Part shown: positions 45,501 to 55,975 of the stretch, piece after piece
Position numbering within the stretch: position 1 is the stretch's first letter
Layout of the letters: each line of letters begins with the position of its first letter
The notes under the pieces: generated by a model
The model's database searches: none
Told to the model about the DNA's origin: nothing
Seen by the model: the letters and a program-made list of their open reading frames with translations, nothing else
Made by a program: the position numbers and the translations under genes
Assembly: GCA_029962745.1 (NCBI GenBank)
Contig: CM057156.1
Coordinates: 4,304,554 to 4,368,553 of the forward strand
Length of the DNA stretch: 64,000 bases
From: Echinometra lucunter
Taxonomy: Eukaryota > Echinodermata > Echinoidea > Camarodonta > Echinometridae
Reading direction: 5' to 3'

Positions 45501-46887
45501 GTAACTCATCATGGAATACTGGATTGTGATTGGCTGTTGAGCAACATGCCATGCTCAACATGCCATGCAATGGGTCCCTGGACAATCATTCACTTTTGAT
45601 TAATACTCATGCCACTTGTTCTTCTTCTTTTTTCAATATTTTGACAAGCAGTCAAAGTTGACTATTTTCGCCACTGCTTTTCTTACATACCGTACTGATT
45701 TATAGTACTTTTTTTAAAATCTTTTTTTTTTTTCTTTCTCTTTTTTATTTTTCAAAATATACATATATTTTTTTATTTCCTTTTCTTTCCTTTACTTTTC
45801 TTTTTTCTGTTTTCTATTTCTTTCATTCTTCTATATATCTTGTTCCTCTTTTTCTTCTTAATCAGTGATCGTTAGTCTATTTTTTTGTGCTTTTCATCTT
45901 TTCTATTTTTTCTTTTCTCTCTGCATATCTTTTCTTTGCTTATTTTTCTTTTTAAAAAAACTTTCTTTTCTATTCTTTGTTTTCCTTACTTTTCTTGTCT
46001 CCCCCCCCCCCCCACCACGGCCTACATGTATGTATGAAATTTTAAACTAGTAAAAAAAAAAGAGCGCTATTTTGGCAAAGACCACGCCTTGCGCCAGTTC
46101 AGTATGGCGTACAATATAGTTTCCCTGCTGTCAAAAAACATAACGATTACAAGATTTGGGGCCAGTTTAGACTTTAGGATGAAAAGTGCTTTAAGGTGTT
46201 AGGCCCATCTTAGTATCACCGCATGTTTACAAATGTAGTACTTATGCATATACGTATGTAATGACTAATTGGCATTGTGTGGCAATGCCAATTAGTCTTG
46301 TGAATGTCAAATTCATAAGTATACTAGTCTAGTAGTAGTAGTAATACGTTAAAGTTAGATTATCATCATCATTCATATTTGTGAATGTGAATATCAAATT
46401 CATTTGGATTAGATCTAGGCCTACATTATAACAATAATACATGCAGACATGCAAATTGCAAAATGATGGACGATTTAATTCAAGCAAAAATTAGACTACA
46501 TATAGGTGACAGTGAAAGTCAGAAAGCACTTTTTTAAAAAGCCCTTACTTGTTTTGATGGTCTGTCTGTTTGAATCGTCTTTGGAACGGGAGGCTTGATA
46601 CCCATGATACCTGCTGGTTGAGCGGGTCTAATGAATTTTCCAGAGTCTGTTTTGGGAATATTTTGAGTAGATTCTTTCATAACTGGCTGTGATGGTGCTT
46701 CAGGAGCTGGTGGTGTTTCTTTTGTTTCTGCAGGGGCTGATTCTGTAGTTTGTTCAGAAGCAGCTTCTGTTTGTGTTGGCACAGGTGCAGGTGCAGGTGT
46801 GGTGTCCATGCTTTCTTCGGCGGGAGCTTGTGCTTCCGTTGCCAGAGCTTCGGCGGGAGTCGACTGTTTTTCCTCCGCTGTAGACAT
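42350..46887 (-). CDS. ENSA: Endosulfine / ARPP19-like PP2A-B55 inhibitor (3 exons, 207 aa)
   Basis: Exons 46549-46887, 43507-43605 and 42350-42535 (minus), all phase 0. When phosphorylated by Greatwall kinase, endosulfine/ARPP19 proteins inhibit PP2A-B55 and so permit mitotic entry. The core is unmistakable: MEEAKLKAKFGGLSKPGGSQ, FLQKRLNKG, then MKYFDSGDYNMAK with the Greatwall site FDSGDY intact, and a C-terminal RKQS fitting the PKA consensus before the SKLAV end. Human ENSA is 121 aa. Here exon 1 adds about 113 residues rich in Pro, Ala, Glu and Thr (APAPAPVPTQ-like), ending in a basic GIKPPVPKTIQTDRP. ATG at 46887 is chosen because the only upstream in-frame start is TTG. ARPP19 is an equally good name for this single invertebrate gene. 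Confidence 0.93.
43507..43605 (-). CDS. ENSA: ENSA/ARPP19-like exon 2
   Basis: Acceptor ttctttcttttag; SIEQMEEAKLKAKFGGLSKP, GGSQFLQKRLNKG; donor GGG|GTAAGT. Confidence 0.93.
44154..45073. mobile_element. Second copy of the 3757-4334 repeat, reverse orientation, interrupted
   Basis: Reverse complement of 3757-4334 from ATTCCACATACTAAGAATC to GGTGATTATTTGCTT, with an extra 321 bp (insert plus target duplication) from the hAT-type element at 44329-44641. It lies in intron 1 of the endosulfine gene. Confidence 0.8.
44329..44641. mobile_element. hAT-type non-autonomous element, 8-bp TSD GTTATCAG
   Basis: TIRs CATGGTTCTCGCCAG and CTATTGAGAACCCTG; GTTATCAG at 44321-44328 and 44642-44649. The paralogous copy near 4155-4180 has a single GTTATCAG-equivalent (CTGATAAC), the empty site. 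Confidence 0.9.
46271..46305. repeat. 15-bp perfect hairpin
   Basis: GACTAATTGGCATTG and CAATGCCAATTAGTC separated by 5 bp. Confidence 0.85.
46549..46887 (-). CDS. ENSA: ENSA/ARPP19-like exon 1 (long N-terminal extension)
   Basis: Starts MSTAEEKQSTPAEALATEAQ and ends ...TIQTDRPSKQ before CAA|GTAAGG. Low-complexity Pro/Ala/Glu/Thr sequence, probably disordered. Confidence 0.85.
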
Positions 46888-47109
46888 CTTGTCTGTTCCG
46901 CAACTTGCGATCAACTCGGGTCACCGTAAAACGTTGCTACAACACGCAATTTGATAAGTTAGCTCCAATTGACTTACTGGAAAGTATAATTATATCATTG
47001 AAATCTCGTGCAGAAGGATTTAACAATACGCAGACAATTAAACTAGGAAATTTGATTCTATTGTCGAAGGTTCAAGACTCTGAAACATCAGCTGAATAAT
47101 GGCGGTGAA

Positions 47110-47117
47110 TGACGTCA
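47110..47117. promoter_or_regulatory. CRE palindrome TGACGTCA
   Basis: Perfect CRE inside GAATGACGTCATTC, 223 bp upstream of the endosulfine ATG, in the likely proximal promoter. Confidence 0.45.
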
Positions 47118-47333
47118 TTCGAAAGTGATTCTTTTTAACGCGAGAGGGCCAGTGCAGGTTTGTGTGTGACTAAATGAACTGGCGCTGATTAGTGAGGTTT
47201 ACTTACTTTTATAATCAAAATATGCTTCATCAACACCATCTCAACTCACCCCCTTTTCTTATTCTTCATATCTCTATTTGTCAATCTTTGTCCACTCACC
47301 CTGCCCTTCTACTCTAGCTATACCTCTCTGAGC

Positions 47334-47381
47334 TGCCCAGCCACAGAAATAGAAGACGTCTTCTATTTCTGTGTGCCCAGC
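47334..47381. mobile_element. 32-bp perfect palindrome with 8-bp TSD
   Basis: CACAGAAATAGAAGAC followed directly by its reverse complement (47342-47373), flanked by TGCCCAGC at 47334-47341 and 47374-47381. It looks like a hAT-type element reduced to its two TIRs. Confidence 0.75.
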
Positions 47382-48640
47382 TAGTAGATACTCTTCTTTC
47401 TCTCTCGCTCCCTTTTCTTTTTATGTCTACTATCACCTCTCTATATCTCCACTACTAAACTTTCCTATAAATTACTAGTACACTAAATCAGTCTCAACTC
47501 TCCTGCTATCTATATCATGGTCATGCTTGGAAGACATTTTAAGATGACTGATAAGTAACTGCCTCAAGCATGCACCATAAATCATCCACAAAAAAAAGGG
47601 GGGGGGGGGGAAGAGTATGAAGGTTGGGGTAGGACTTTTAATTCTATCTTTGAAAATATTAGTGCCCCTTTTAGGAAAATAATACAGGAGATAAAAGAAA
47701 GGAGAGGAAAAGTGAAAAGAAGACTAAATCCCTTCACATCCCTCCTCAATCAATGGCCTTGTTAAATTGCACTTCATCTTCCAAGCAAGACCAGCTATGC
47801 TCACCCCTTCCCTAATGATGCACATACCCCGGCACGTACCCCCTTATAGCCACCCTTGCACCTATGCCAGTCAATGATTTCGACCCATGGACCATGGTAA
47901 AAGGAGGATAAACAAAATTATCACATAAAGAAATGCACAGACAGGAAAAATTACTGTATATTTAAAACATTTTTAATATCAGTAGCAAATAAATATCTTT
48001 CATCAATTGCAATATCAAAAGGCATTAGAAAGTTCATCATTCATTACCTATTATCGACTCCAAACATTTCCATGTAGTTATGAAAAAAATCAGGCATGAA
48101 TTTCACCGCATGCCGGCCTATCACAGTTCATGATATTCAATGAATACAGCTGTGATGTAATAAAGGAAATTCCTAAATTCCTTGCAATATTTCTCTCCTT
48201 TATTAAAAATATTCTATCAAATATTTTGAAACAATTTCTAATAATCTTTAAGTCTCAATATTTCATAAGGTGGTAGTACATGTCAGACATACAAAAACCT
48301 ATCATAAATAATTACAATATCCCATATCAACTTTAGACATCTACCTATGGTTTAGAAATCATGAAAATCCCCCCCCCCCTCCATCTCCTGTAAGGATAAT
48401 TACCTCTCAGAAAACCACTCTTAGACAATCATAACCTTGGAAAACTACCTTGAGGGAATTGTCTTAAAATAGGAAGCTTTGTAGGGGTGGTTATCATTTG
48501 GGGGGGGGGGGGTTGGGGGGGGAGGTAGGTAAGAAGGTGTCCAGCATGAATTGATGAATCACTGGAGGGAGAAGTTTTTCAAGGTTTATCTTCTTGGGCT
48601 CAGGGTATAATAATTAGTAAAAAAAAAAATAATAATAAAA
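47382..48640. other. Intergenic, no gene recognised
   Basis: AT-rich, with poly-G/poly-C runs near 47600, 48369 and 48500. Confidence 0.5.
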
Positions 48641-48975
48641 TAATAATAATAATAATAATAATACATAATAATACCATCCATTCATACAGTGCAGCTATGA
48701 GATGTAAAGATACATTCTACTGTGTTTTACAATGTTTCATATTATTACCCTAGCTGTAGCTGAACTCCTACAATAAGGCATCAAGGCATTCAAGGAATTC
48801 CTAATGGGTACCCACTTACTATCACCTGGATGAGGAGTGGCAAACATGAATTAATGCCTTGCCAAAAGACGTTAGTGCCAGGCTGGAATTCGATTCATTC
48901 AAACCCTCAATCTTTTGATTGAGATCAAAATCACAAAGTCAAGTGAATGAACCACTACACAATGACAAACTAGGA
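48620..48975 (-). mobile_element. tRNA-derived SINE, minus orientation, near full length
   Basis: Reading the reverse strand: TGTGTAGTGGTTCATTCACT (A box), GATTGAGGGTTTGAATGAAT (B box), then GGGTACCCATTAGGAATTCC and an (ATT)n tail at 48625-48665. Confidence 0.7.
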
Positions 48976-50106
48976 AGATAATTATCCCTAAATCATAAAT
49001 TATATCAAAATATCAGGATTTCAAACAAGGATTAGCATTTGGCTAGGAAGAGGTGTGCCTTTTAACGGATATCATTGTAGCTTCTCAAATTTCATAAAGA
49101 AGTCATAAGCGCCTGAAATCAAACTTTGCTGGAAAAGAAACAAAAAATTCCATTTTTCATTTTATAAGGAATCTTTACACTCAAGTAAACAAAGAAGATT
49201 TGAAAATTATCATTGTTGCTCATGTACTGAAATGCAAGGTAGCTTTGGAATTGGAAGTACAACAGAAGTGACTCTTATTTCAATGTATTCCATGCAACTT
49301 TTCTTATTTTTGGCAAACAATCAAATTAAATGGCAATACAGTGTAGCTTTATGAGCAAATTGAAAAAAAAATGTTTACCGGTAAATGCATTTTTTCAGCA
49401 GTGTGTAATAAGCAGTTCAAAGCATTGAAACAAGTACAGAGGTTCATAGAGCACCCCAGTAATATATACTTGCAAAAATAATAATAATTATTATAATTTG
49501 GTTTTATATACCAAGGATAGCCACATCAGACTATTCACAATTTCAAAGAAATGAGTTTAAAAAAAAAGGGGGGGGGGGACTATATATTACTCTGCTAGAT
49601 ATGATTTGATTTGGTAGGACATGCACTTATCCCACATTAAGTATTAAAAGGATTAAAGGGATTAAAGTGGCCATGTAATACCAAGATTGCTACAATCACA
49701 GCGCATCCCCGTGTTTTAAAACAAAATCAAACTAGCATTACTGGGTATCTGTCAAGACATATTTCTACTGTGGAGACAATTATTTCTATGGATGAGTGGA
49801 AATAAAGGGAAATTATGCTACAAAAAACACATTCCAGGTATATGTAGCCCATGCCTCATAAAAATGAATGTCTCTGTCCACTGAGGTTATTTCAAGCAAG
49901 CTACATGCCATCATCTCCTTGCAGGGATGTGTGCTGGATTCAACAAACACTCTGTAATTATGTTCTATGAATACGGCATCTGCACTATAATAATAATAAT
50001 ACATGTAATAATAGGCATTTGTAAGCTGCTGTCTATCTGGAAATAGTCGCAAAAGAAAACAAAGAGATATGAGCACAGATGACTGTCCTTGTGTCAAGTA
50101 TTGTTA
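48976..50106. other. Intergenic, no gene recognised
   Basis: AT-rich with short (AAT)n and poly-G runs; no exon or clear element boundary seen. Confidence 0.5.
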
Positions 50107-50235
50107 AATGAGATAAGATTTCAAATTGAATTTGAAGGTTTGTAAGGATGTCATGAATCTCAACATCATTGATAAATTATTCCATAACAGAAGGTGCTGC
50201 AGCAGAGAAAGCCCTTTCACCGCACGCTACTCATG
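50107..50235 (-). pseudogene. LINE RT C-terminal fragment (frameshifted)
   Basis: Minus strand GERAFSAAAPSV, then in another frame WNNLSMMLRFMTSLQTFKFN and LKSYLI with stop: the typical GkRaFs.aAP..WN.LP..L....F...LK end of CR1/L2-like RTs. Confidence 0.65.
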
Positions 50236-50239
50236 TCTT

Positions 50240-50480
50240 GAAGATACTGATGTGATGATCTCAGACTGGAGACAGACTTTTATATAAGGCTCAGCCTTTC
50301 TGTCCTGTCTCCGAATACTTTCATTATTGTACCTTTACATGTTTACTCTTTATTGTCACCTTCTTTATTTTGTAGCTTGTCATTTCTTTATGCTGTATTT
50401 TGATATTTGTATTTGTCTTTGTATGTTTTCTTTTTTAATGAAAGTATTGAATAAATGAACTGGAATTTGAACTTGAACTA
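50240..50480 (+). mobile_element. LINE 3' UTR and tail
   Basis: Pyrimidine-rich 3' UTR ending AAAGTATTGAATAAATGAAC and TTTGAACTTGAACT. Confidence 0.5.
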
Positions 50481-50557
50481 CAATTTGGTGCATAGGGCAT
50501 AACAAGATCTTGTATTTTAAGCAGCACAAAGAATTACAAGTGCAGTCAATGTCTGTG

Positions 50558-50970
50558 TTAACCCATTCGTGACAGGAATTATTGCAAGCCTAATTTGATC
50601 AGCTTTTATTCTTCAAATTGGCAACACCAACATTTTTATTTTATTGCTACATTTTTCATATAAAACGTCATGCATCTGAAATGAATATAAATTGACAGAA
50701 ATTATGATAAGTAAAATAGTTGCCTATTTGCAGGGAAAAACGGTGATTTTAAACTTCCGATCACATTGCTAATTTAAGGATTTTAATGCTTATTTTTCTT
50801 TTAAAAATTTTCAGCATCAAACAACGAATATTGATGCAACCAAAATGGGCACAGTTTGTGTAGAATTTTTTGCTCTTTCTGCTCATGTATTTAGTATGAT
50901 TTTTAGGGCTTTGCATCAAAAGAGATTAGGCCAAACCACAAAATGTGGACCTCTGTCACGAATGGGTTAA
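50558..50970. mobile_element. piggyBac-type MITE, TTAA + CCCATTCGTGACAG
   Basis: TTAA at 50558-50561 and 50967-50970. TIR CCCATTCGTGACAG is repeated exactly as CTGTCACGAATGGG. The C-rich TIR start next to TTAA is typical of piggyBac. Confidence 0.9.
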
Positions 50971-51061
50971 TAAGCAATGCACTGATCTGTTTTAGGGCCA
51001 GTCTTCTTCTTGCACTATCCTGTGATGGTTCCTTCAGTGAAAATAAATTAGAAGATGGTTT

Positions 51062-51394
51062 AGGGGGGTGTTTCATAAAGCTGTTCGTAAAGTTACCCAT
51101 GACTTTACAAATGACTTGAATATGAAGTGCCAAATGGGATGCCCAAAAGTCTTCCTGATGTTTAAACATAAAGTGATTCCATTTCAAGTAATCTCTATTA
51201 AATTGTGGCAAAAAATATACTTCGCAATAAAAATGCTTGTAAACAATAGTAATGTTAATCTAAGTCTGCATATATATATATATAACTTTAGCTGATGCGA
51301 TTTATAATGATTGAGAATCCCATTTGGCTTGCCATATTCAAATTGTTCATAAAGTCATTTGTAACTTTACGAATAGCTTTATGAAACACCCCCA
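51062..51394. mobile_element. Foldback MITE GGGGTGTTTCATAAAGCT
   Basis: Left GGGGGTGTTTCATAAAGCTG, TTCGTAAAGTTAC; right GTAACTTTACGAATAGCTTT, ATGAAACACCCCC. Arms of about 45 bp. Confidence 0.88.
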
Positions 51395-51474
51395 GGTTGT
51401 CTTCAGCTTACACACCAAATAATTCTGTAACATGGAGTGAAGAGCAGTAGGAGGCAAAAGCAGTCTTCTCATCA

Positions 51475-51900
51475 TTGTCCAGGGTATCTTCATCTACCTA
51501 ATCAGTAATGGTCTATATCTCACATAGTCTTTGACAATGTTCGCCGTGGGTAAGAGATTGATATGGTGTAGCCCTTTTTGACCCAGTCTGTGACAGACCG
51601 CAATCGGCAATGATCCTGGAGAGTTCTCAGCACTGTCCAGGGTATCTACCTGATCAGTAATGGTCCTTATATCTCACATAGTCTTTGACAATGTTTGCAA
51701 TGGGCTAGTCTGTGACGGATTACCAATCGGCAATGATCCTGGAGAGTTCTCAGCACTGCCCAGGGTATCTACCTGATCAGTAATGGTCCTGATATCTTCA
51801 CATAGTCTTTGACAATGTTTGCAATGGGCTAGTCTGTGACAGATTACCAATCAACTATGATCCTGGAGAGTTCTCAGCATTGTCCAGGGTATCTACCTGA
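51475..51900. repeat. Three degenerate tandem copies of the ASB7 SOCS-box exon
   Basis: The minus strand repeats CTCCAGGATCATTGCCGATT, GACTATGTGAGATATA and CCATTACTGAT of the intact exon (51901-52037) three more times in units of about 125-150 bp (near 51499-51640, 51650-51765, 51770-51895). The middle two share a deletion of about 32 bp (AGACTAGCCCATTGCAAAC) and the outermost has 1-nt indels, so none keeps the SOCS frame. Confidence 0.88.
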
Positions 51901-52037
51901 TCAGTAATGGTCCTTATATCTCACATAGTCTTTGACAATATTCGCAATGGGTAAGAGATTGATATGGTGCAGCCCTTTTTGACCCAGTCTGCAACGGATT
52001 ACCAATCGGCAATGATCCTGAAGAGTTCTTGGAGTTC
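51901..52037 (-). CDS. ASB7: ASB7-like exon 3 (SOCS box)
   Basis: Acceptor ctttaatttcag, phase 1 in, TGA at 51901-51903. Too short to be caught as a long ORF; identified by TPRTLQDHCRLVIRCRLG. Confidence 0.9.
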
Positions 52038-54029
52038 CTGAAATTAAAGTAAATTTCATACAGAAATCAGCATCCATGAAAATGGTGAAATAAACATATA
52101 TGTTTCAAGCTTTTTAGCCTCTATTTTTTTTCATTTATTCATAGGTAATATTATTTTTTGCAAGTTCAAGACATTAAAGTGAAATACAACTGACAATTGG
52201 AAATTGAATAAGACACTCAAACTTTTTTCTTCTCCCCCCCCCCCCCCCCCCATTCACATAGCGTTAAAGGGAGTGGGCAAAAGTCCTGGTCATTTAAAGA
52301 GAGGGGTTCTGTTAAATAATAAAATCATGTGAAAATTCCACTTTTACAGCACACTGGTAAATGAGCATGTGTAAATTGCATCTCTAAAAACCACCTGCTA
52401 TTCATTTGTTACAAGGCTGTACACAGGAACTTTTCCCGGAAGCACAAGAATATGTTTAATATTCGAGGGAACATGCGAGCAAGGAGAGGGTGTGGGAGGG
52501 AGCTTTTGCATTTTTAGAATTGAAAATTAATAATCTTGTGCACATTGGAATGTTTAAGAATATTTGAATTAAAGTTTGGAATGTTTAAAAGCTCAAAATT
52601 TCAGGGGGAGAGCCTCCCCCCCCCCCCCCCCGCCCCCATGACAGTCCAGCTCCCTCCTTCTATCTCTTTCTCCCTTTCTCTTTGTCTTCAAAACTAATGA
52701 ATGTTGGGGGGGGATCTGGCATGTACCTTCCTCCAGAAAAAATCTTTTTATCAGTTTCATTTAAATTTAACTAATTTTTTTCATAGACTGTAAAAATATC
52801 AACCAATAATAACAAACTCACTGGACGACCTCGAAAGCACTGACAAACAAACACCTGCATTTCCATCGTTCAAAGACTTGTACAATTCAAGAGGAGTCTT
52901 CCCATCATCATTAACAGCATGACTATCAGCTCCAAACATACAGAGCAATGAACAACAAGCTACATCGTCCTTCATAGCTGATAGATGTAGGGGTGTCTGT
53001 CCATCTTCAGACCTACCAAGGTTAGGGTTGGCACCGTTTAATAAAAGCAGTCTGGCTAAAATCATATTCCCTTTGAGGATGGTATACCTTAACGGAAACC
53101 CGCTCTGAATATCGATGTCTGAACCATAATCTAGAAGTAGCTTCACGCACGCGACTTTCTCTCTGATGATTGCTAGCTGTAACGGGCTTGTACCCTTGGT
53201 GCTCAATGCATCCACTCTTGCCCCTTGCTGAAGTAGCATCCTAACAAAGGACTCCCTGCCATAGTGTGCTGCTACGTGGAGTGGTGTCCAGCCATCGGAG
53301 CTGGGTGAGTTGACAAGGTCGTACTTGTTGTCTTTGTCATATTCTAAGAGAAGCTGAGCTAGACGTGTCCTTCCATGCATGGCTGCGTAGTGTAGACAGG
53401 TGAAACCTCCAATGCCATCTCTAGCACATGGAGAACCTGCAGATAGTTTTTAACAAATTTCCACAGTAAGCAAGACATAAAAACATCTTACATACCCTGC
53501 TCCCCCCCCCCCCCAAAAAAAGAAATAGCAAGATGAAGTTCAAGTCGCTTTAAAGCAATGTTTAATTATCTTCTTTTTCCCATATAAACACATGGCATTC
53601 ATGCATTCATCTATCCCAAATGCATACAAACTGAACTTTCATGGAAAAGCAAACAAAAAATGAAAAAAAAAAAAAAAAAAATCATGAATAAATTGAAAAA
53701 AGGAGACAGATGATAAAAGAAAACAATGAGAAGATGATGAAATAAAAGAAAATGAGTCTTTGGGAAGACACGTCTGTAAAAGAGAAGGTTGACCTCTGAC
53801 CTTGATGCTCCAGGAGTTCTCTAAGCACTCTTTCCCTGCCTCTAGATGATGCAAGATGAAGCAGAGTCCATCCATTGCAGTCAGCCTCATTGGGTGACAA
53901 TCCAACTGATAGAAGCTCCTTGACACGTTTCACGTTTCCTACGGCCACAGCCTGTCTTGCCTCTTGATTCATAGGATCAACACAGCTGAATCGGCGTGTT
54001 CTTTTTCTTGTCTGACCTCTCACCATCAT
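51901..54029 (-). CDS. ASB7: ASB7-like ankyrin repeat and SOCS box protein (3 exons, 326 aa)
   Basis: Exons 53801-54029, 52822-53436 and 51901-52037 (minus) total 981 nt; phases 1 and 1 match. ASB proteins are substrate receptors of Elongin BC/Cullin-5 ubiquitin ligases: ankyrin repeats bind the substrate and the C-terminal SOCS box binds Elongin BC and Cul5. Ankyrin signatures: GWTLLHLASSRGRERVLREL, GGFTCLHYAAMHGR, DGWTPLHVAAHYGRESFVRM, KGTSPLQLAIIREKVACVKL, DGQTPLHLSAMKDD, DGKTPLELYKS. SOCS box in exon 3: TPRTLQDHCRLVIRCRLG, then INLLPIANIVKDYVRYKDHY, with the Leu-Cys BC-box pattern and an LP.A..KDY Cul5-box end. GWTLLH, GGFT.LHYAAMHGR and DGWTPLHVAAHYGR.SFVR match vertebrate ASB7 (318 aa) closely, so I call this ASB7 rather than another ASB. 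Confidence 0.93.
52822..53436 (-). CDS. ASB7: ASB7-like exon 2 (ankyrin repeats)
   Basis: Acceptor actatctgcag, phase 1 in; donor A|GTGAGT, phase 1 out. Holds most of the ankyrin stack. Confidence 0.93.
53801..54029 (-). CDS. ASB7: ASB7-like exon 1
   Basis: Starts MMVRGQTRKRTRRFSCVDPM; donor G|GTCAGA. An acceptor (ttctgcttgtag) at 54045-54056 shows that a 5' UTR exon lies upstream. Confidence 0.9.
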
Positions 54030-54035
54030 CTCTGA

Positions 54036-54044
54036 CTAGTTCAT
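54036..54044 (-). promoter_or_regulatory. Two-codon upstream ORF (ATG AAC TAG)
   Basis: The first three bases of the coding exon after the acceptor are ATG, followed by AAC TAG, 6 nt before the ASB7 ATG. A minimal uORF if the acceptor is used as predicted. Confidence 0.45.
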
Positions 54045-54247
54045 CTACAAGCAGAAATCACAAGAATATTAACCTACTGGTATTGTAGCATTCAATTCAA
54101 ATTTTAAATTCATCATTTATTGTCCATATATGGAAATTTCTTTTGTTTGTAAACATGCAAAGCAAATGAGAAGCTATGTACATTACATAATCAAAAACAG
54201 AGACACATACTTGTATAGACACAAAATACCATATCAGAAGAATAGTG

Positions 54248-54571
54248 CCTTCACGGTTCTCTCAACGCAATGCATGATGGGATGGAATTCTAGTACAGAG
54301 ACGAATCAGGCAATCGCTATGAGTGTAATCGAACACTCTGCTATTGCTTCGAATTTCACAATTGTTCTTTCCTAAATGTGACCCCTTTCATTGACTGAGA
54401 TGTCATTTTTTCAGTAAATATAAAAATTTTGTGTTATTCTATGTTAACAATGACTTTGGCCGAGTTCAAAGAGGAAAAAAATGAGCAATAGCAGAGTGTT
54501 AGCTATTGCTTGATTCGCCTTCGTACTAGAATTCTGTCCCACCATGCATTGCATTTAGAGAACTGTGAAGG
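54248..54571. mobile_element. Foldback MITE, ends CCTTCAC(G/A)GTTCTCT
   Basis: Arms of about 95 bp: CCTTCACGGTTCTCTCAACG...GGAATTCTAGTAC...CTCTGCTATTGC is mirrored at 54484-54571. Confidence 0.88.
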
Positions 54572-54594
54572 TATGATGGGGAGACCCTTGTCTG

Positions 54595-55028
54595 CGCACC
54601 TAATATTCCACTTAAAATTGACAAACTTTCTTTTTTGTATTCCTCCAATGGCTGACCTCATTTTAATTCTCATATCCTAGAGAGTAACTGTGCCGAAAAT
54701 CTCATCGAAATCCAAACAAGAACAGTGTGATTTTTACAAGAAAAGGCGATGGTGTAAATTTGATGCTAAAAAGAAGAAGGTGCCCTTGTCTGCACACTCA
54801 TTCACTTTACATGCAGTTTGGGATCATTTGCATGAAAGTGGCATTTTCAAGGCATGTGAGTAAAAATTACATAAAATAGACGCCTTTCGCCTGTTTTTTG
54901 TAATTTTTTTCAGTGATACATATTGCTAAAATTGATTTAAAGATGATTGTCTTCGCTGCGTCTTTTGTGATGTTAGAATCGCGCAGTTACTCGTATGCGC
55001 AGACTTGGACACTGCGCAGACAAGGGGA
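54595..55028. mobile_element. MITE-like element, ends CCCTTGTCTGCGCA
   Basis: CCCTTGTCTGCGCA at 54597 and TGCGCAGACAAGGG at the right end; an internal GTGCCCTTGTCTGCACA at about 54780. Confidence 0.65.
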
Positions 55029-55109
55029 CATCAGACCATACTTATTGTTAAAGAATAGCAAGAAAAAAAAAGAGTTGGATTTGTTTATTTATGTTTAACT
55101 GTTAGTAGT

Positions 55110-55145
55110 GTCATCATCATCATCATCATCATCATCAAATTATTT
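55110..55145. repeat. (ATC)n microsatellite
   Basis: About ten TCA/ATC units. Confidence 0.95.
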
Positions 55146-55635
55146 TACAAAAAAAATAATTAGAAGTCTACTAATAATCAATGTTCATACTGTATAAAGT
55201 GGGATAAAACAGCAATACATCATTATCATCATCAACAAAAAGAAGGAAAAGCTGAAAAGCAAGAAGCAACACCACCACACTTGTCTAAGACAAAGCAACA
55301 ATAATGATCATCAGCTGACTTCATAATCACGCTCGCTCATCCTGTGTAAGTACTCACGTACGTATTATTCGTAACTGACTGCAGCTGCATGCACAGGTCT
55401 ACGACGCGACGCGACAAAGTCTCAGCCGAAATGCCCTGCCCCTTTTTATTTCGTTAAATATCATAACGGTGTGAGATTTTTTTCCAATAATGAAATAAAA
55501 CTTGTGTTGGGAATTTAAAGAAGCAAGCGAACAAATTCAATACTTACGCGAACTTCCAACTTAATAAATTATTTCCGAGTTTCTACAGCTGAGTGAATTG
55601 AACTGTTGACAGGTTTTCTCATTTTTCTCCTAGCG

Positions 55636-55850
55636 CTAGCGCTGTACTGTCGAGAATTCTTCTTTTGTTAGACCCATTTCGGCCACAGCTTCGGCCACCA
55701 GTTTCGTAGCCATTGCCTCTATCGCTGAACTCCATAATGTACTCAGTGCTGGTGAATGAGCTCTAGGCAAGGTATGAACCGCGAAGCTGAGTCGAGGAGA
55801 AGGATACACTACTATTTCGAAGGCGTGTGTGCCGAGGTAGAATTCCGGCG
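55636..55850 (-). other. G+C-rich open segment of unknown nature
   Basis: Open for about 70 codons: EFYLGTHAFEIVVYPSPRLS ... MATKLVAEAVAEMGLTKEEF, with stop at 55636-55638. I recognise no family. It lies upstream of ASB7 and could be the first exon of another gene, a UTR/CpG-rich promoter region, or chance. Confidence 0.25.
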
Positions 55851-55854
55851 GAGG

Positions 55855-55975
55855 TGGGGGGGGGGGGGGGGGGGGGCGGGGGATTAATCTTCTATTATGG
55901 TAATGAATGAATGAATGAATGAATGAATGAATGAATGAATGAATGAATGAATGAATGAATGAATGAATGAATTTA
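55855..55975. repeat. Poly-G run and (TGAA)n microsatellite
   Basis: Poly-G at 55855-55876, then (TGAA)n at 55903-55972. Confidence 0.97.

Noticed and set aside
46905..47099. 64-aa plus-strand ORF over the endosulfine promoter
   Set aside because: No homology or splice context; it lies in the likely 5' UTR/promoter of the opposite-strand gene.
53639..53926. 95-aa ORF overlapping ASB7 exon 1
   Set aside because: Alternative frame of the real exon running into intronic poly-T.
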